NCBI GenBank assembly: GCA_015179045.1
Contig: WHUZ01000100.1
Span: 62,001 to 126,000 of the forward strand
Direction: 5' to 3'
DNA: 64,000 nt
Source of the DNA: Kalaharituber pfeilii
Taxonomy: Eukaryota > Ascomycota > Pezizomycetes > Pezizales > Pezizaceae
Shown: positions 42,670 through 54,040 of the stretch, one piece after another
How positions within the stretch are numbered: the stretch's first letter is position 1
How the letters are laid out: the number at the start of each line of letters is the position of its first letter
Made by a program: the position numbers and the translations under genes
Notes under the pieces: generated by a model
Told to the model about the DNA's origin: nothing
The model's database searches: none
What the model saw: only the letters and a program-made list of their open reading frames with translations

Positions 42670-45600
42670 TTATTCGTTGGCATTGGCGGAACTTCCGTGA
42701 GATGTTCGCTCCCTCAATTTCTGTGCCTGATCAGAGTGCCCGATTTTGCCGAGTAAAGTGGCCATGTAATTGATTGTAGCAAGGGTATCTGGGTGGTCTA
42801 AACCCAGTACCTTGTGTCTTCCAACCAATGCCCGCTGAGAGTACTCTAGTGCTTTGTCGTACTGTCCCATAGCCTCGTATAAAGCAGCAATGTTGTTGAC
42901 TATAGTAAGTGTGTCTAGGTGTTCTGTGCCAGTGCCTTTTCTGCTCCGACCAATGCTTGCTGACAGTACTCTAGTGCTTGTCATGCTGTCCATATCTTGA
43001 ATACACTGCCAATGTTGTGGACTGTAGTAAGAGTGCCTGGGTGTTGTGTGCCCAGTGCTTTTCACGTCCAACCAATGCTCGCTGAAAGTACTCAAGTGCT
43101 TTGTCATGCTGTCCCATATCTTGAAATAAAGCGGTAATGTTGTTGACTGTAGTAAGAGTGGTTGGGGGTTCTGTGCCAGTGCCTTTCGCGTCCAACCAAT
43201 GCTTGCTGACAGTACTCTAGTGCTTGTCATGCTGTCCCATATCTTTGAATACACTGCCAATGTTGTGACTGTAGTAAGAGTGTCTGGGTGTTCTGTGCCT
43301 AGTGCCTTTTCGCATCCAACCAATGCTCGCTGAAAGTACTCAAGTGCTTTGTTATGCTGTCCCATATCTTGAAATAAAGCGGCAATGTTGTTGACTGTAG
43401 TAAGGGTGTCTGGGTGTTCTGTGCCCAGTGCCTTTTCACGTCCAACCAATGCTCGCTGATAGTACTCTAGTGCTTTGTCATACTGTCCATACTGAATAAA
43501 CGCAATTTATTGACTGTAGTAAGAGTGTTGGGTGTTCTGTGCCAGTGCCTTTTCGCGTCCAACCAATGCTCGCTGAAAGTACTCAGTGCTTTGTCATGCT
43601 GTCCCATATCTTGAAATAAAGCGGCAATGTTGTTGACTGTAGTAAGGGTGTTTGGGTGTTCTGTGCCTAGTGCCTTTTCCTTCCAACCAATGCTCGCTGA
43701 GAGTACTCCAGTGCTTTGTCATACTGTCCCATATCTTGGAATAAACAGCAATGTTGTTGACTATAGTAAGGTGTTGGGTGTTCTGTGCCTAGTGCCTTTT
43801 CGCATCCAACCAATGCTCGCTGAAAGTACTCAGTGCTTTGTCATACTGTCCATATCTTGGAATAAAATGGCAATGTTGTTGACTACAGTAAGAGTGTCTG
43901 GGTGTTCTGTACCTAGTCCCTTTTCGCATCCAACCAATGCTCGCTGAAAGTACTCTAGTGCTTTGTCATGCTGTCCATATTTTGGAATAAATTGGCAATG
44001 TTATTGACTACAGTAAGAGTGTCTGGGTGTTCTGTGCCCAATGCCTTTTCCCTCGCAACTAATGCTCGCTGGTAGTACTCGAGTGCTTTGTCATACTGTC
44101 CCATAGCATCGAATAAAAGAGCAAGATTGTTGACTGTAGCCAGGGTGTCTGAGTGTTCTGTACCCAGTGTCTTTTCTTCTCTAGCTAGTACAAGCTTATA
44201 CATTTCTTCGGCCTTCCCATAATAACCATGCCTTTCATAAACTGCACCCAGATTGTCCACTGCCATTAGTACTCCTGGTTTCCAATTGGCAGAGTGTTTG
44301 CATGCTTTTCTAGAGCGATAATATGTGGCAAAATCCGCCGCTCAAAAATCCAGTCTGCCACTTCACGCTTGTTGTCAGGAACAGCAATTGCAGATGTAAC
44401 AACAAGCAATGCCTCAGTGGCTTTGTTATTACATCTTTCGGGTTCGGCGTTTAGTTTCCATTGAGCCCACTTATGAACTATGGGGTGGATACTGAAGCTA
44501 TCATCTCTATCTTTCCGCTTCACCATTGAGTATGAAAATAGTACCCGAATTGAGTCTTTTCAAGCTTGCAGTCTGTAGTAAGGTGAGAACACGTATCATT
44601 AGCTTATAGTGCTTTACTAGAAGATAGTTGTACATACCATTCATTGGCAATTTCATTCCTCGCTGCAGCAACTCCTCACAAATGTCATTATTGTCAAGAA
44701 ACCCACATAATAACAACAACTCTGCAGCATTCGCATTTTGTTCCTGGATTGCATTGAATGACAAATCCCAGGCAGCAAAGACAGCTCTGTCATGGGTTCC
44801 AAGTTTCCATTCCGTGCTCAAGAGGTAAGTAACCTTATTCTCATACTCACTGAGATAGCGACTAAAAGAAGAGTCCAAAGCATAGATACATGCTCCAGCC
44901 TGGTCTATCGCAAGTGGCAAGTATCCAAGTTTTTCGACAATTGTTGCAGCAGCCTCTTTCTCATGCTCACAATCTATGTACTTCATGTTAATATGGAATT
45001 GGAATCACGCTGTAGTGAGGTTCACTTACCGCCCTCAGTCACTTTCTCAAAATCCCGCTTTGCGCTCTTCAAGAGTAATTCTTCTGCCTCAAGCTTCGTC
45101 ATTTGGTCCACCTCTATCCATCCTCGCCCATGAACACTCTCACGTCTTCTGCTTGTAATAATCACAGTCCCATACGATGATGATGGAATATAGTTGTTAA
45201 TATCAAAAGATCTTAGATCGTCAAGGTTGTCGAATACAAGGAGCCATTTGGTGTTGTCTTTTGCAGCGAACCATTCCTTTACAGCATCAACAACATATTG
45301 CTCTTCACTTGGGTCCTGTACGGTAAACAATCCCACTGAATTGAGTTTGCCGGCCATGCCCAGTAGTCGGCCAATATGCATGTAGTCAGGCTCGCCACAG
45401 AGTTTGGCATGGTGCTTGATAAGTTGCTGCATGATGGAAGTGAAACCAAGTTTCATAGTCTGTTCACTAGCTGCATTGATCCAGAATACCGCTGAGTAAT
45501 CTCCATGATGGCGGTAAGCATATTCCAATGCAAGCTGGGTCTTCCCCACACCACCCATTCCATAAAGTACTACCAGGATGACCTTCTTTGTGGTCGCACC

Positions 45601-46437
45601 CTCTATTTTTTGCTTTAGCTGTTCGAGAAGATGTTCCCTTCCAACGAAATCAGAATTCCGTTGAAAATTAGGAAGGCTGAAGGGAATGTCGAAGGATAAG
45701 TGTAATAATTTCCTCTCGGACAACCTAGGAATGGTGGCATTAGGAGGCAATACGTTGAAGAGACCATCGATATATTTTGTTAGCTGGCCCACTAACTCAT
45801 GACACCTTGCTTTGTCTGAGCTGGCCCAGCGCAGCTTGCGGTATGCAGATACAGATTGCTGCACATTTTGTACAGCCCTTCCGAGGCAAGCAATTTCTTC
45901 CTCAAGCGCTGGAAGGAGTTGTGTATTGGAGAAGATCTTTGGATCTTCCAACAGGCGAAGATCACTAGAACTGATACTAGGAATTGAAAGCTGTGGGCTA
46001 GGACTTGTAGCTCGACCAGGTTTGGTCTTCCCTGGGCTTGGAGATTTAGACCGGAACTTTGACAATAGACGCCCAACTCCAAGACTGTCGCGTTTTGCAC
46101 TCTTGTCATCCTTCTGTGGTTCGCTTTGGTATCTTGCTTGCAATGCAGCAAGCTTTGCAAACACAGCAATTATCCTCGCTAGACCAGCTACTGCATATCT
46201 ATACCGTTCATCGTCAGGCTCAATGCGTTGGTGTTGCTGGCTGGTGCCATCGAGCCCCCAGGCATGCTCCCAATGCTTCAGCCGAAGTCCTTGCTCCCGG
46301 AGATCGTGCAACACCGAGTCTTGTGCATAGCCGATTTCCTTCATGTCGGAAAATATGTTTGTGCACTCTCGACTGAGTTGAACCAATTGTCCAGCCAGTC
46401 CGACGATTCCGATGGCAAAGCCTGCTGCTTCCGTCAT
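42670..46437 (-). pseudogene. HeLo-like/NB-ARC/TPR STAND protein with frameshifted TPR array
   Basis: Exons 46437-45030, 44973-44638 and 44555 onward are in phase (56-bp and 82-bp introns). The N-terminus (TEAAGFAIGIVGLAGQLVQL) is HeLo-like, the fungal domain that can permeabilise membranes when its NLR is triggered (family knowledge). NB-ARC follows: GREHLLEQL, Walker A GMGGVGKTQ near residue 293, Walker B LLVFDNLDD near 399, TVIITSRRRE, and the winged-helix part HPIVHKWAQW. The start is the second Met of the open frame, because it matches the usual HeLo start. A one-base loss near 44268 shifts the frame at the first TPR, and most of the 12 following TPR units have lost 1-9 bases. The last unit and C-terminus (LREREQ-like end at 42670) are in frame again. 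Either a decayed gene or uncorrected sequencing error. Confidence 0.8.
42825..44190 (-). repeat. TPR-coding tandem array, about 12 units of about 126 bp
   Basis: Unit starts (CCAATG or its equivalent) lie at 42825, 42950, 43072, 43196, 43320, 43446, 43563, 43687, 43810, 43934, 44059 and 44185. Spacings are 125, 122, 124, 124, 126, 117, 124, 123, 124, 125 and 126. A full unit is 126 bp (42 residues; DTLTTVNNIAALFQDMGQ, KALEYFQRALVG). Several losses fall in short homopolymers, for example CCC to CC in the CTGTCCCATA segment. Confidence 0.85.
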
Positions 46438-47108
46438 GATTGTGATGGAGACAAAGGAGTCTAATTCTGAATTAGTTATTGTGATCAGTCTCATCTAGTA
46501 CATGAGTGAAAAAAATATCAACCGACGAATATTGAGCTTTTACTACTTACTGTCGCGTGTCAAATTTAATTTTGGACAACACTATTTCAGTCTCAACGAG
46601 CTTAAGAACTGTTCGGAAGCGAGATATACTGTATCTGAAGATTGGAAAATAGGTTTTGTACGGTATAAATTCCGTTTTAAAGGTACCAGAAAAGAAGAGG
46701 GTATTTCAGAGACAGCGATACGATACTTCTGACTCATCATTTTTCGACTGCGGCTGAATTGTATGCATTCTAACAAGTTAGACTTAGCTACGTGCATATG
46801 TGTATTGCAGGATGTTCTACTTCCGATTTAACTGTACGGTGTGAGGCACAGCCTGTTAGTGCAAATGCAATAAGTTGGGGAACCCAAAGCGACATATGTG
46901 TGTAACGGTAGCGTTACTACGAGTAGGTACTGTAATTCAGGTGTGGATGTAACCATACCCCGAAAATTATTCAGCTTTCAAGAGCATAGTGAAACGCGGG
47001 CCAAAGCACGAAAGGTTAATATGAAGCGTTTAGGGTGATACTTGGGTCGACTCAGACGTTAGGCGGAATCGCCTATAATACATTGGTCTTTGTATGATAC
47101 TCTACTCG
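46438..47108. other. upstream region of the NB-ARC-TPR gene, no gene seen
   Basis: Nothing beyond short ORFs. It should contain the NLR promoter. Confidence 0.4.
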
Positions 47109-47779
47109 AAAGTGTATGGAAACATACTTCGGCTGCAGGTATAGACAGGACTGGCAAGTTAAGGAGCGGCAACATAAATAAACGTTAGATCATGAGATTC
47201 CGGCGCTCTACTATTTGGCAACTCCCCATCTGCTAGCCTAACAGCTCTTTGTCGGAGATATAACGAAGACACACGAGAAACCCGAAACGAGAACTTTGTG
47301 CAAAATTTCACAAAAATTAAGAAACCACGAGAGATGAGCGGATGTGAATTATTGCGCTTGAAAACCGGGACGAAGGCGATAGCGGCAGAAGTAGGTATGA
47401 ATCACCAGACTTGTCAGAAACTATAATATCGATATAAACTGAGCGAAATCAACTCTCCTAGTAATCGCAAACCGGAGTGGAAGAACAGTTATTTTTTGAC
47501 GATTCAGAAAAGAAAGATAACGGGCTTTCGCCGAATGTCTTGGCAGGACTTTTTACGGGTTTTGACATAGGTTTCTTTTTTTTTTTTGCGTGTGTGTGGA
47601 TCTCGTCGTTTTCATATATATTTTACACACCATTGATTGTTGGTTTCCCCATGTATTAAATCTGTGAAAAAATTATGTGGGTTTCCCATACAAAAAACAC
47701 TACTTGGGGTCCGTGGCAACCGAGCTACTTGCCACGTGAGGACATGGGAGACTGTGGAGCTGCATAAGTTATTCACTTT
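47109..47779. mobile_element. TIR DNA transposon relic, copy 2
   Basis: Related to the element at 27457-28313 over much of its length: shared blocks include TAAACGTTAGATCATGAGA, GAGATGAGCGGATG, AAATCAACTCTCCTAGTAAT and CCCATACAAAAA near the right end. The ends are decayed (left AAAGTGTATGGAAACATAC, right GTGGAGCTGCATAAG), so the limits are approximate. No intact transposase. Confidence 0.5.
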
Positions 47780-49810
47780 TTCGCACTTCAGAGCAGTTTG
47801 CCACTATCATCGGCTAAACTAGTTGTCTACTGTTCTTCTACTCTTTCTCTTTACTCGACATATTGTGATTTCTATCTACATATGAATTCCTCTGGGGCGG
47901 CAGTAAAATCCTTGCTACCACTCATATATACCAGTCGTCTTCGTCACCATGTCCACCCGCTTTTCTGTTTCCCTTCTCTTACCTCCGATTCTAACTCTAT
48001 GTACAATAGGTCAACTATTGCTCAACAATGAAACAACGATGAAAGCTTCAGGACATTGATAAAAGGAAAGGGGAAAAAAGAAAGAAAGGAAAAGTATAGC
48101 GTAAGCAGAAAGCTCACTCTCCGCTCCAAACCCCCGTGTACCCACAAGTTGCTTGTTGTTGTTTTTGGCAGCACCTCTTGCTTTGGAATTCACATCCCAA
48201 CTGAGCCAGGCTTCCTTCGGCAGCTATATTGTAGAAATGGTCCGTTGGAGTCCCACCTTGACATCCGGAACGAACGTGCAATTAGTATAAGACACAAGGA
48301 ATCGAAAAATCAATGAATCATTGGATAGAATGAAAACAATGGACAACTCGAAGAAAAAGAAAATATATGCGGATAGTCAAACGTACCAAGGAGTAATTTG
48401 CATTATAAATCCAGTGCGGGATGCGGCTGTAGGTACGGGAGGGGGGTGGGGGGGCGGCTGCTGGCGAGGTCAGCTGCTGAAACAGGGGTTAGGAGACGCT
48501 GGTGACGCGGGGGGAGATGGTGCAAGAGGAGGTGGAGTTATCTATCTATTTATCGAACTTACCTATGCCTTGTTCGAAGTGATACGTCTGTTGTCTCTAG
48601 TGACGGAGGTAACAACAACGAGAAGTCACCGAGAGGTATAAACTTGAGGGCCCCAGTTCAATTTCGGGCAAAGTAAGAACTGGTTATCCAGCATCTTTTC
48701 TTACAATAAATGGACTGTAATGCTCCGGTTACAGTTGTCAAATTCTATCAGGGCAACCTGATTTTAGTTTTTGCGTTCTATTTTTTTCTTTTGCTTTTAA
48801 TAGTAAAAGTATTCATACTTACTCCCTGATAGGATCTGTTACAGCTTGGCGTCATCAACTTTGGTGCGCACGGCCTTCTGACGTACTTGTAATTACTGTG
48901 GACAAGCTTGCAACCGCCCTTTGGTAAGGCCTTCTCATTGCATAGAGATGTCGTTCGGACCGAAACACCAGTGGATACGAGTGGTCACTGACTCGAACAA
49001 TTTTACAAATGCATTGGGACAGATGCGTAAGGTTAACAGCGATGACGCGACTTGGGTAAGCGCCAGCTGCAACAGGGCAAGGCGGTACAGATGCGTACTG
49101 TGAAGGTCAACAGTCCAGGGTGCATGGTAGCAGAAGCGGGGTAATACTCTGCGCACATAGAACTAGAGGATACACAAAGAAGCTCGCTGGTGGTCGTCAT
49201 AGGACGAGTGGTGCTGATAGTTACCAAGCATTAACTGCACTGCTTATCGTAGGAATCCGCAACAGATAGTTACTAGGGCGTGGGATATTTCTACCCAACA
49301 GGTAGGCGAAGATAATTTACCCCTGTCACCATACTCCGTTAGAGGAGGTCCCAAGTTGTGTTGGAGCCAGATCTATGCCCGGGTTATTGCAATAAGAAAT
49401 ATAAGCACCTCCAGCGGCTCGGCTCGTCATAACAGGACAAACATGCAATCACGCTCACCCAGGTTCCAAATGATGGACGAAGTACGTGAGATTTTTTCTA
49501 TCCTAAAATCGCAAATTGAAGTGGACATAGTGTAGCCATAGTTTAACAACATAGTACTCCCTCAACAGAATGGTCCCCAATTCCGCCATACACTACGTAC
49601 TTCCTCTCTGCGCTAACAGTAACTTCCCATTTCATACACACAACGGTAGAGAACATTTTCCGTTCAAGATCTCCTGTGTCTCCTAAATCCCAGATTCAAT
49701 CCACTCAACTTGGGTGCCCTCCTTCTGTTAACCAGAGTGAACGAGAAATCCTGTTGTTAAAGGTAACAAATAGAAGTTAGAAAGACAATAGTGCAACAAT
49801 AACAACTTTT
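47780..49810. other. no gene recognised
   Basis: Short ORFs, some Gly-rich from a G-run stretch at 48437-48470. No domain, tRNA or hairpin-tailed insertion noted. Confidence 0.4.
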
Positions 49811-50284
49811 TCACTCATTACACTCTTTGAAGAAAAGTCGCGCGTATACGCCACTACCCTCCTTGAACATGAACCGCCCGCCGGGCGCGTTTCGCTCGCC
49901 CATTTCAATGATTATCGCGCCATTGGCCAGTTTCACAAACTCGCACCAAACTGTGTAGCCCCTTGATAGTGTGTGATAGGTATCACTGAAACTCACTAAT
50001 TTAAAAGGACCAGTGTAGTTCAGTTTCTTTTGTTTTGACTCGAGTTGTAAGGACGTCCCCGGTTTGTCGCCACTAGCAGTCATCTTTCTTCCGGAATTGT
50101 TTACGATAGTGACCTTTTCTAGCCAATCGATTTGATGTTTAGTGCATTCGTCGTCAGGCTTTTTGCCAGGCATTTGGACAGATGTTTTGGTAAATGCGCG
50201 CTTTTGGAATGCTAGTAGAAGACGAGATGTAAGTCCACCAAACAATATCAAGATTGATGTTAGTAAGATAAGGTAAGGCGACAT
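49811..50284 (-). CDS. small membrane-anchored or secreted protein, 157 residues
   Basis: An intact ORF from ATG 50284. It opens with a hydrophobic segment (MSPYLILLTSILILFGGLTS) that could be a signal peptide or signal anchor. The rest is polar and looks beta-rich (LNYTGPFKLVSFSDTYHTLS, then GYTVWCEFVKLANGAIIIEM). I know of no matching family. No intron is needed. The gene stands alone between transposon-rich stretches, which fits a lineage-specific small secreted protein, but that is inference. Confidence 0.55.
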   Translation of the reverse strand: MSPYLILLTSILILFGGLTSRLLLAFQKRAFTKTSVQMPGKKPDDECTKHQIDWLEKVTIVNNSGRKMTASGDKPGTSLQLESKQKKLNYTGPFKLVSFSDTYHTLSRGYTVWCEFVKLANGAIIIEMGERNAPGGRFMFKEGSGVYARLFFKECNE

Positions 50285-50999
50285 GGTGCATTATATACCT
50301 GTAGAAATGTATGAAAGCTACCAATTCCAAGTCCAAACCTGATGTTCGCAATGACGATTTTGCCGGGTGAAAGGCAAGATTTGGAAGCTTTTCATACTTG
50401 CGACCGAGTAAACATCAGCAGGAAATAATGAGACGACCATGATGCGTCATGATCAGAATGGAGCAAGTTGACCATTGAAGGTCAGGTTTTGGCTCGCATC
50501 TTGATGATGCATTGCACTCGCTGAGATATCAGCAGAATCCTGACTCGATCATGATCTGCTTGTGAGGCAATCGGCTTGGCATAGTTTAGGTATGATACAG
50601 AATTACAGCAGTCATTCTGGCAGCGCTAAAGAAACAAGTGCGATTTTAAATTTTCTAACCGTCAACTTCAAAAAACTTGTGATGACACTGCATTTAAGTT
50701 AAATCATATAGGTAAAATTTAATGCATTTACTAGATAACTGCATTATTACAAGAATAGTGTTGAACCGACGGCGTAATCCTAGCACCGACACGGAGAAAT
50801 TATAGGCCGACGGTTTGACTGATGGTTGACTGTGGCGTTTTGCCAAGTTTTTCTGTGGCAACCGCTGCGAGGGACATATAAGTCACAGGTCCTGTACATA
50901 CTAGAGATTACTTTCGCGATTAATCAATTCTTTCCGCGCGAAAGCGTGACTTACTTGAGGTTATGAGCCTGGCGCTCCACTAGCCAAACACATTACCAT
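50285..50999. other. no gene recognised
   Basis: AT-rich; no ORF of note. It may contain the promoter of the small protein gene and degraded transposon sequence. Confidence 0.4.
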
Positions 51000-51117
51000 G
51001 CTCATTACTCGTCGCTCATTGGAGCTCATCAATCGTCGCTCATCGGAGCTCATCAATCGCCGCTCATTGGAGCTCATCACTCGTCGCTCATCGGAGCTCA
51101 TCACTTGCTGCTCACCA
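51000..51117. repeat. 24-bp tandem repeat, almost five copies
   Basis: Unit GCTCATCAATCGTCGCTCAT plus CGGA, with a few C/T changes between copies. It lies directly before the copia-like gag start at 51145, so it may be part of that element's leader. Confidence 0.8.
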
Positions 51118-51144
51118 CAAACTTACCGGTAACCCGCTACCACC

Positions 51145-52231
51145 ATGTCGTCAGAAGGCGCCTCCTCCTCTTCTTTCTCCATAGTGAAATCCACATCAAT
51201 TCTCGATATTTCCGAAATACTGAAAATCACCGCCTGCATCTCCAAAAAGTTATTAAATGAAGATGACTATCCTGCGTGGGCCATTGAGGCCACACGCCCG
51301 CTTCGGAGACAGAAGCTGCTTCAAATAGGAACTGGAAACAAAATCGAACAACTCTCAAACTCAATAAAACTCACTTTAAAAGTGATAAAGCACTAGACTA
51401 CATCATAGAAAGTTGCGAAGAAGAGCCACAACTAATGATAAGAGGAGCAACAACAGCAGCGGAAGCTTGGAGGATCCTTAAAGAAACTTACGAAGGAAGA
51501 ACTAAAACCCATCTTGCTGCTCTGTTTTTTAATGTAGTACAATTACGGTTTGATGATTGAAAAATGACGATTGCTCACTATATTATGGCCCTCGAATCCC
51601 ATTGGCTTAAGTCAGCAACCAGTATCGCCAGTGCCACCGCCGGTACCACATCGCTAGCAGCTGGAATCAAGAACTTCACAATTACCGATTCCTGGAAGGC
51701 GACCGCATTACTTGATACTCTTCTAGCCTCGTCCCCAGTACTCTTCCTAAAATTCAACCTTATAACAATTTCATCAACAATATCATAAAGAAAGACGTAC
51801 CAACATATTCCAATGTAGTTCTCAGACTCAAGGAAATTTTGCAACCCACTAGTAAAAAGCACAACTTTAAGGATGAACCTGAACCAGCAGCTGCTTTCGT
51901 CACCACTAGGATACCATGTGGATTTTGTAAGGCTCGAGGCTTCCCGGGCACGTCGCATACCGAATCAGAGTGTCGAACCAAGAAGAGGGAGCAAAACCAG
52001 ATTTCCAAGCAAGCGAACACAACTGAATCAACTAGTACCGAAACGAACACCACAGAATGGCTAAACTTTGCTTTTAATACCGAAGCCAGTACCACCGTAA
52101 CTACTACCTCCGAAGCTGCATGGGCTCTCGATTCAGCATGTTCTCAACATATAACACCCTACCTGGAAGACCTTATTGATGCGCGACCTCATATAGAGCC
52201 AATCAAAAGGTTAGCAGGAACTATGATGTGA
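51145..52231 (+). mobile_element. Ty1/copia-like gag and protease fragment, frameshifted
   Basis: Starts MSSEGASSSSFSIVKST and carries a copia gag (LLNEDDYPAWAIEATRPLRR, AAEAWRILKETYEGRTKTHL). A zinc knuckle-like CGFCKARGFPGTSHTESEC follows, then the beginning of the aspartic protease (WALDSACSQHITPY, with D-S-A-C-S-x-H). At least two frame breaks occur (near 51390 and 51558). The frame ends abruptly at 52231 at an unrelated, LTR-like sequence, so integrase and reverse transcriptase are absent. Confidence 0.7.
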
Positions 52232-54040
52232 TGAACCGATTCCCGACGCTCCAATTCCCGACGCTCTGACCCGGCGGACCCCTTACCCGAGACCTCCCAG
52301 CTCCGGTCCCGTACTGTACTGGCAACCGACGTACTACATGCCAGTGCTCGTACATGTGCAGCTAACGCTGACCCCTCCGCAACTCGCCATACTTCTTTCT
52401 AGCACTCCGGTATATATTCCTGTACCTGTGAGATCGATCACTTAAGCAACATGGCCGCCAGCATCCCGGTCATCGCTTAAGAGGCATTGAGAACCCAGAA
52501 CCCCAGAACCTGCCAGAAAGCCCTAGAACCTGCTAGAAGACCCCAGAATCTACCAGCGACAACAAGCATACGCGACGGTTGGTATCGCTGAGCTCGTTCC
52601 TAAAAATCCTTGACAATTCCACTTGGTTCTAGTTAAATCCTTGGTCTTCTATGTGTTTCTCTTGTTTGTTTGTTTGTTTGCTTGCCTGGTGAAAGAGTTA
52701 GCAGAAATGTAAATGTTAGAAGAATTGTGTATGCAGAATTGTGAGTACCAGAAGGATTGTGTAAGTAGAGTTGTGAGTGTCAAAATAAGCAGAATTGTGT
52801 AAGTGAGATTGTAAATATTAGAGTGGACGAGATTATGGATGTTAGAATATGTAGGATTATATCACTGTGAACAGGATTGTGGAGTGAAAGTGATGTGCAG
52901 AGTAGAAGTAATGGGGCAATAAGACTGATGAATTAGAGGAGTGGAGAAGTATAGGTAGATAGAGTGGAGAAGTGGAAGGCGTGGAGAAATGTGGGAGTTA
53001 AGTTTGAAAGGCTTGGCAATCCGAATTAAGTATCAGTAGTATGATATAGTAAGTACTTGAGACTTTATAGCGAGACTGAGTTTACAGTATACAATTGTTT
53101 TCACCATATGTGTAATGAAAACGGTTAAAATATATTATAATCATTTAACCTAAAAGCGGTGCTATCACAATTTTTTCAAGATTAACGGTTTAAAAAGTAT
53201 TAACTACTCTGGCACCCTTGGCGTTACTAGAATTACAACGGGAATTCTATACCAAACCCTGTCAAGTTCGACCTAGCACTATTTATTATTATTTATCGTG
53301 TGAACACGGCAGCATTCTCGTGACCCAAAATGGGGATTATTCCGTACAGTATACAAAATCAAGACTCACTGTAGCAAGAGCGGTAATAGGATCAGGTGAC
53401 AGGAGGTGGTAGAAGCTGTCTCCTAAGGTTAATATTGCGTCAACAACACAAAAGGCGGGTGTGGTAAGTGCCAAATTCGAACTCATTCGCCGTGATGAGC
53501 TAGCTGGAAGCGCTAGATTCTGATGGGTATGATATGTAGACAGGCAAGTGGGTATGCATGTGTCCTGTACCCGGGGTTCTGTTCTGGAATATCATTGGCC
53601 CGTTATACTCACGTGTATGCCACACCTTGGCGGGTAACTAAGCTATACGCCGGTGACATAGAAGCATGATAATTGTATTCACATTGCATATGAAGTATAG
53701 CAAGCGTGGTAGCAAGTATATTCGAATGCATGTCATGAAGTATAGCAAGCGTGGTGGCAGCAAAGTAGCATGATAAGTAGCCTTGAGAAGGTTGAGCCAG
53801 GGAGGGAGCGGGAAGGCGGGGGGTAGCAGTGAGGAGGGAGCGGTGAAGAGTGGGGTGGAGCTAGGAGGGATGGGAGTAGAAGCGTGGTGGTATGAAGGAC
53901 CTCTCGGTCAGGACGCTGGTCAATGCTTGTTTTTATGTACAATTTGTTATACGGAATGTGTGCTAATACTAACTTGAATTGGGTAGCTTTAGAAATAACA
54001 AAAATATCAAAAGAGAGAAAAAAAAGAACTGGCGCCAATC
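52232..54040. other. LTR-like or leader-like repeats, no gene
   Basis: 52235-52700 has promoter-like features (GTATATATTCCTG) and short internal repeats (CCAGAACCTGCCAGAA type), and could be an LTR joined to the truncated copia fragment. 52690-52990 contains diverged short repeats around AGAATTGTGTAAGT. 53400-54040 holds nothing I recognise. Confidence 0.35.

Noticed and set aside
42825..44190. regularly spaced repeats resembling a CRISPR array
   Set aside because: The repeats are contiguous TPR-coding units of about 126 bp in a eukaryotic gene, with no short repeat/unique spacer structure.
52235..52700. complete LTR after the copia fragment
   Set aside because: TATA-like and repeat features are suggestive, but I found no matching second LTR or defined TG/CA ends, so it is described only as LTR-like.
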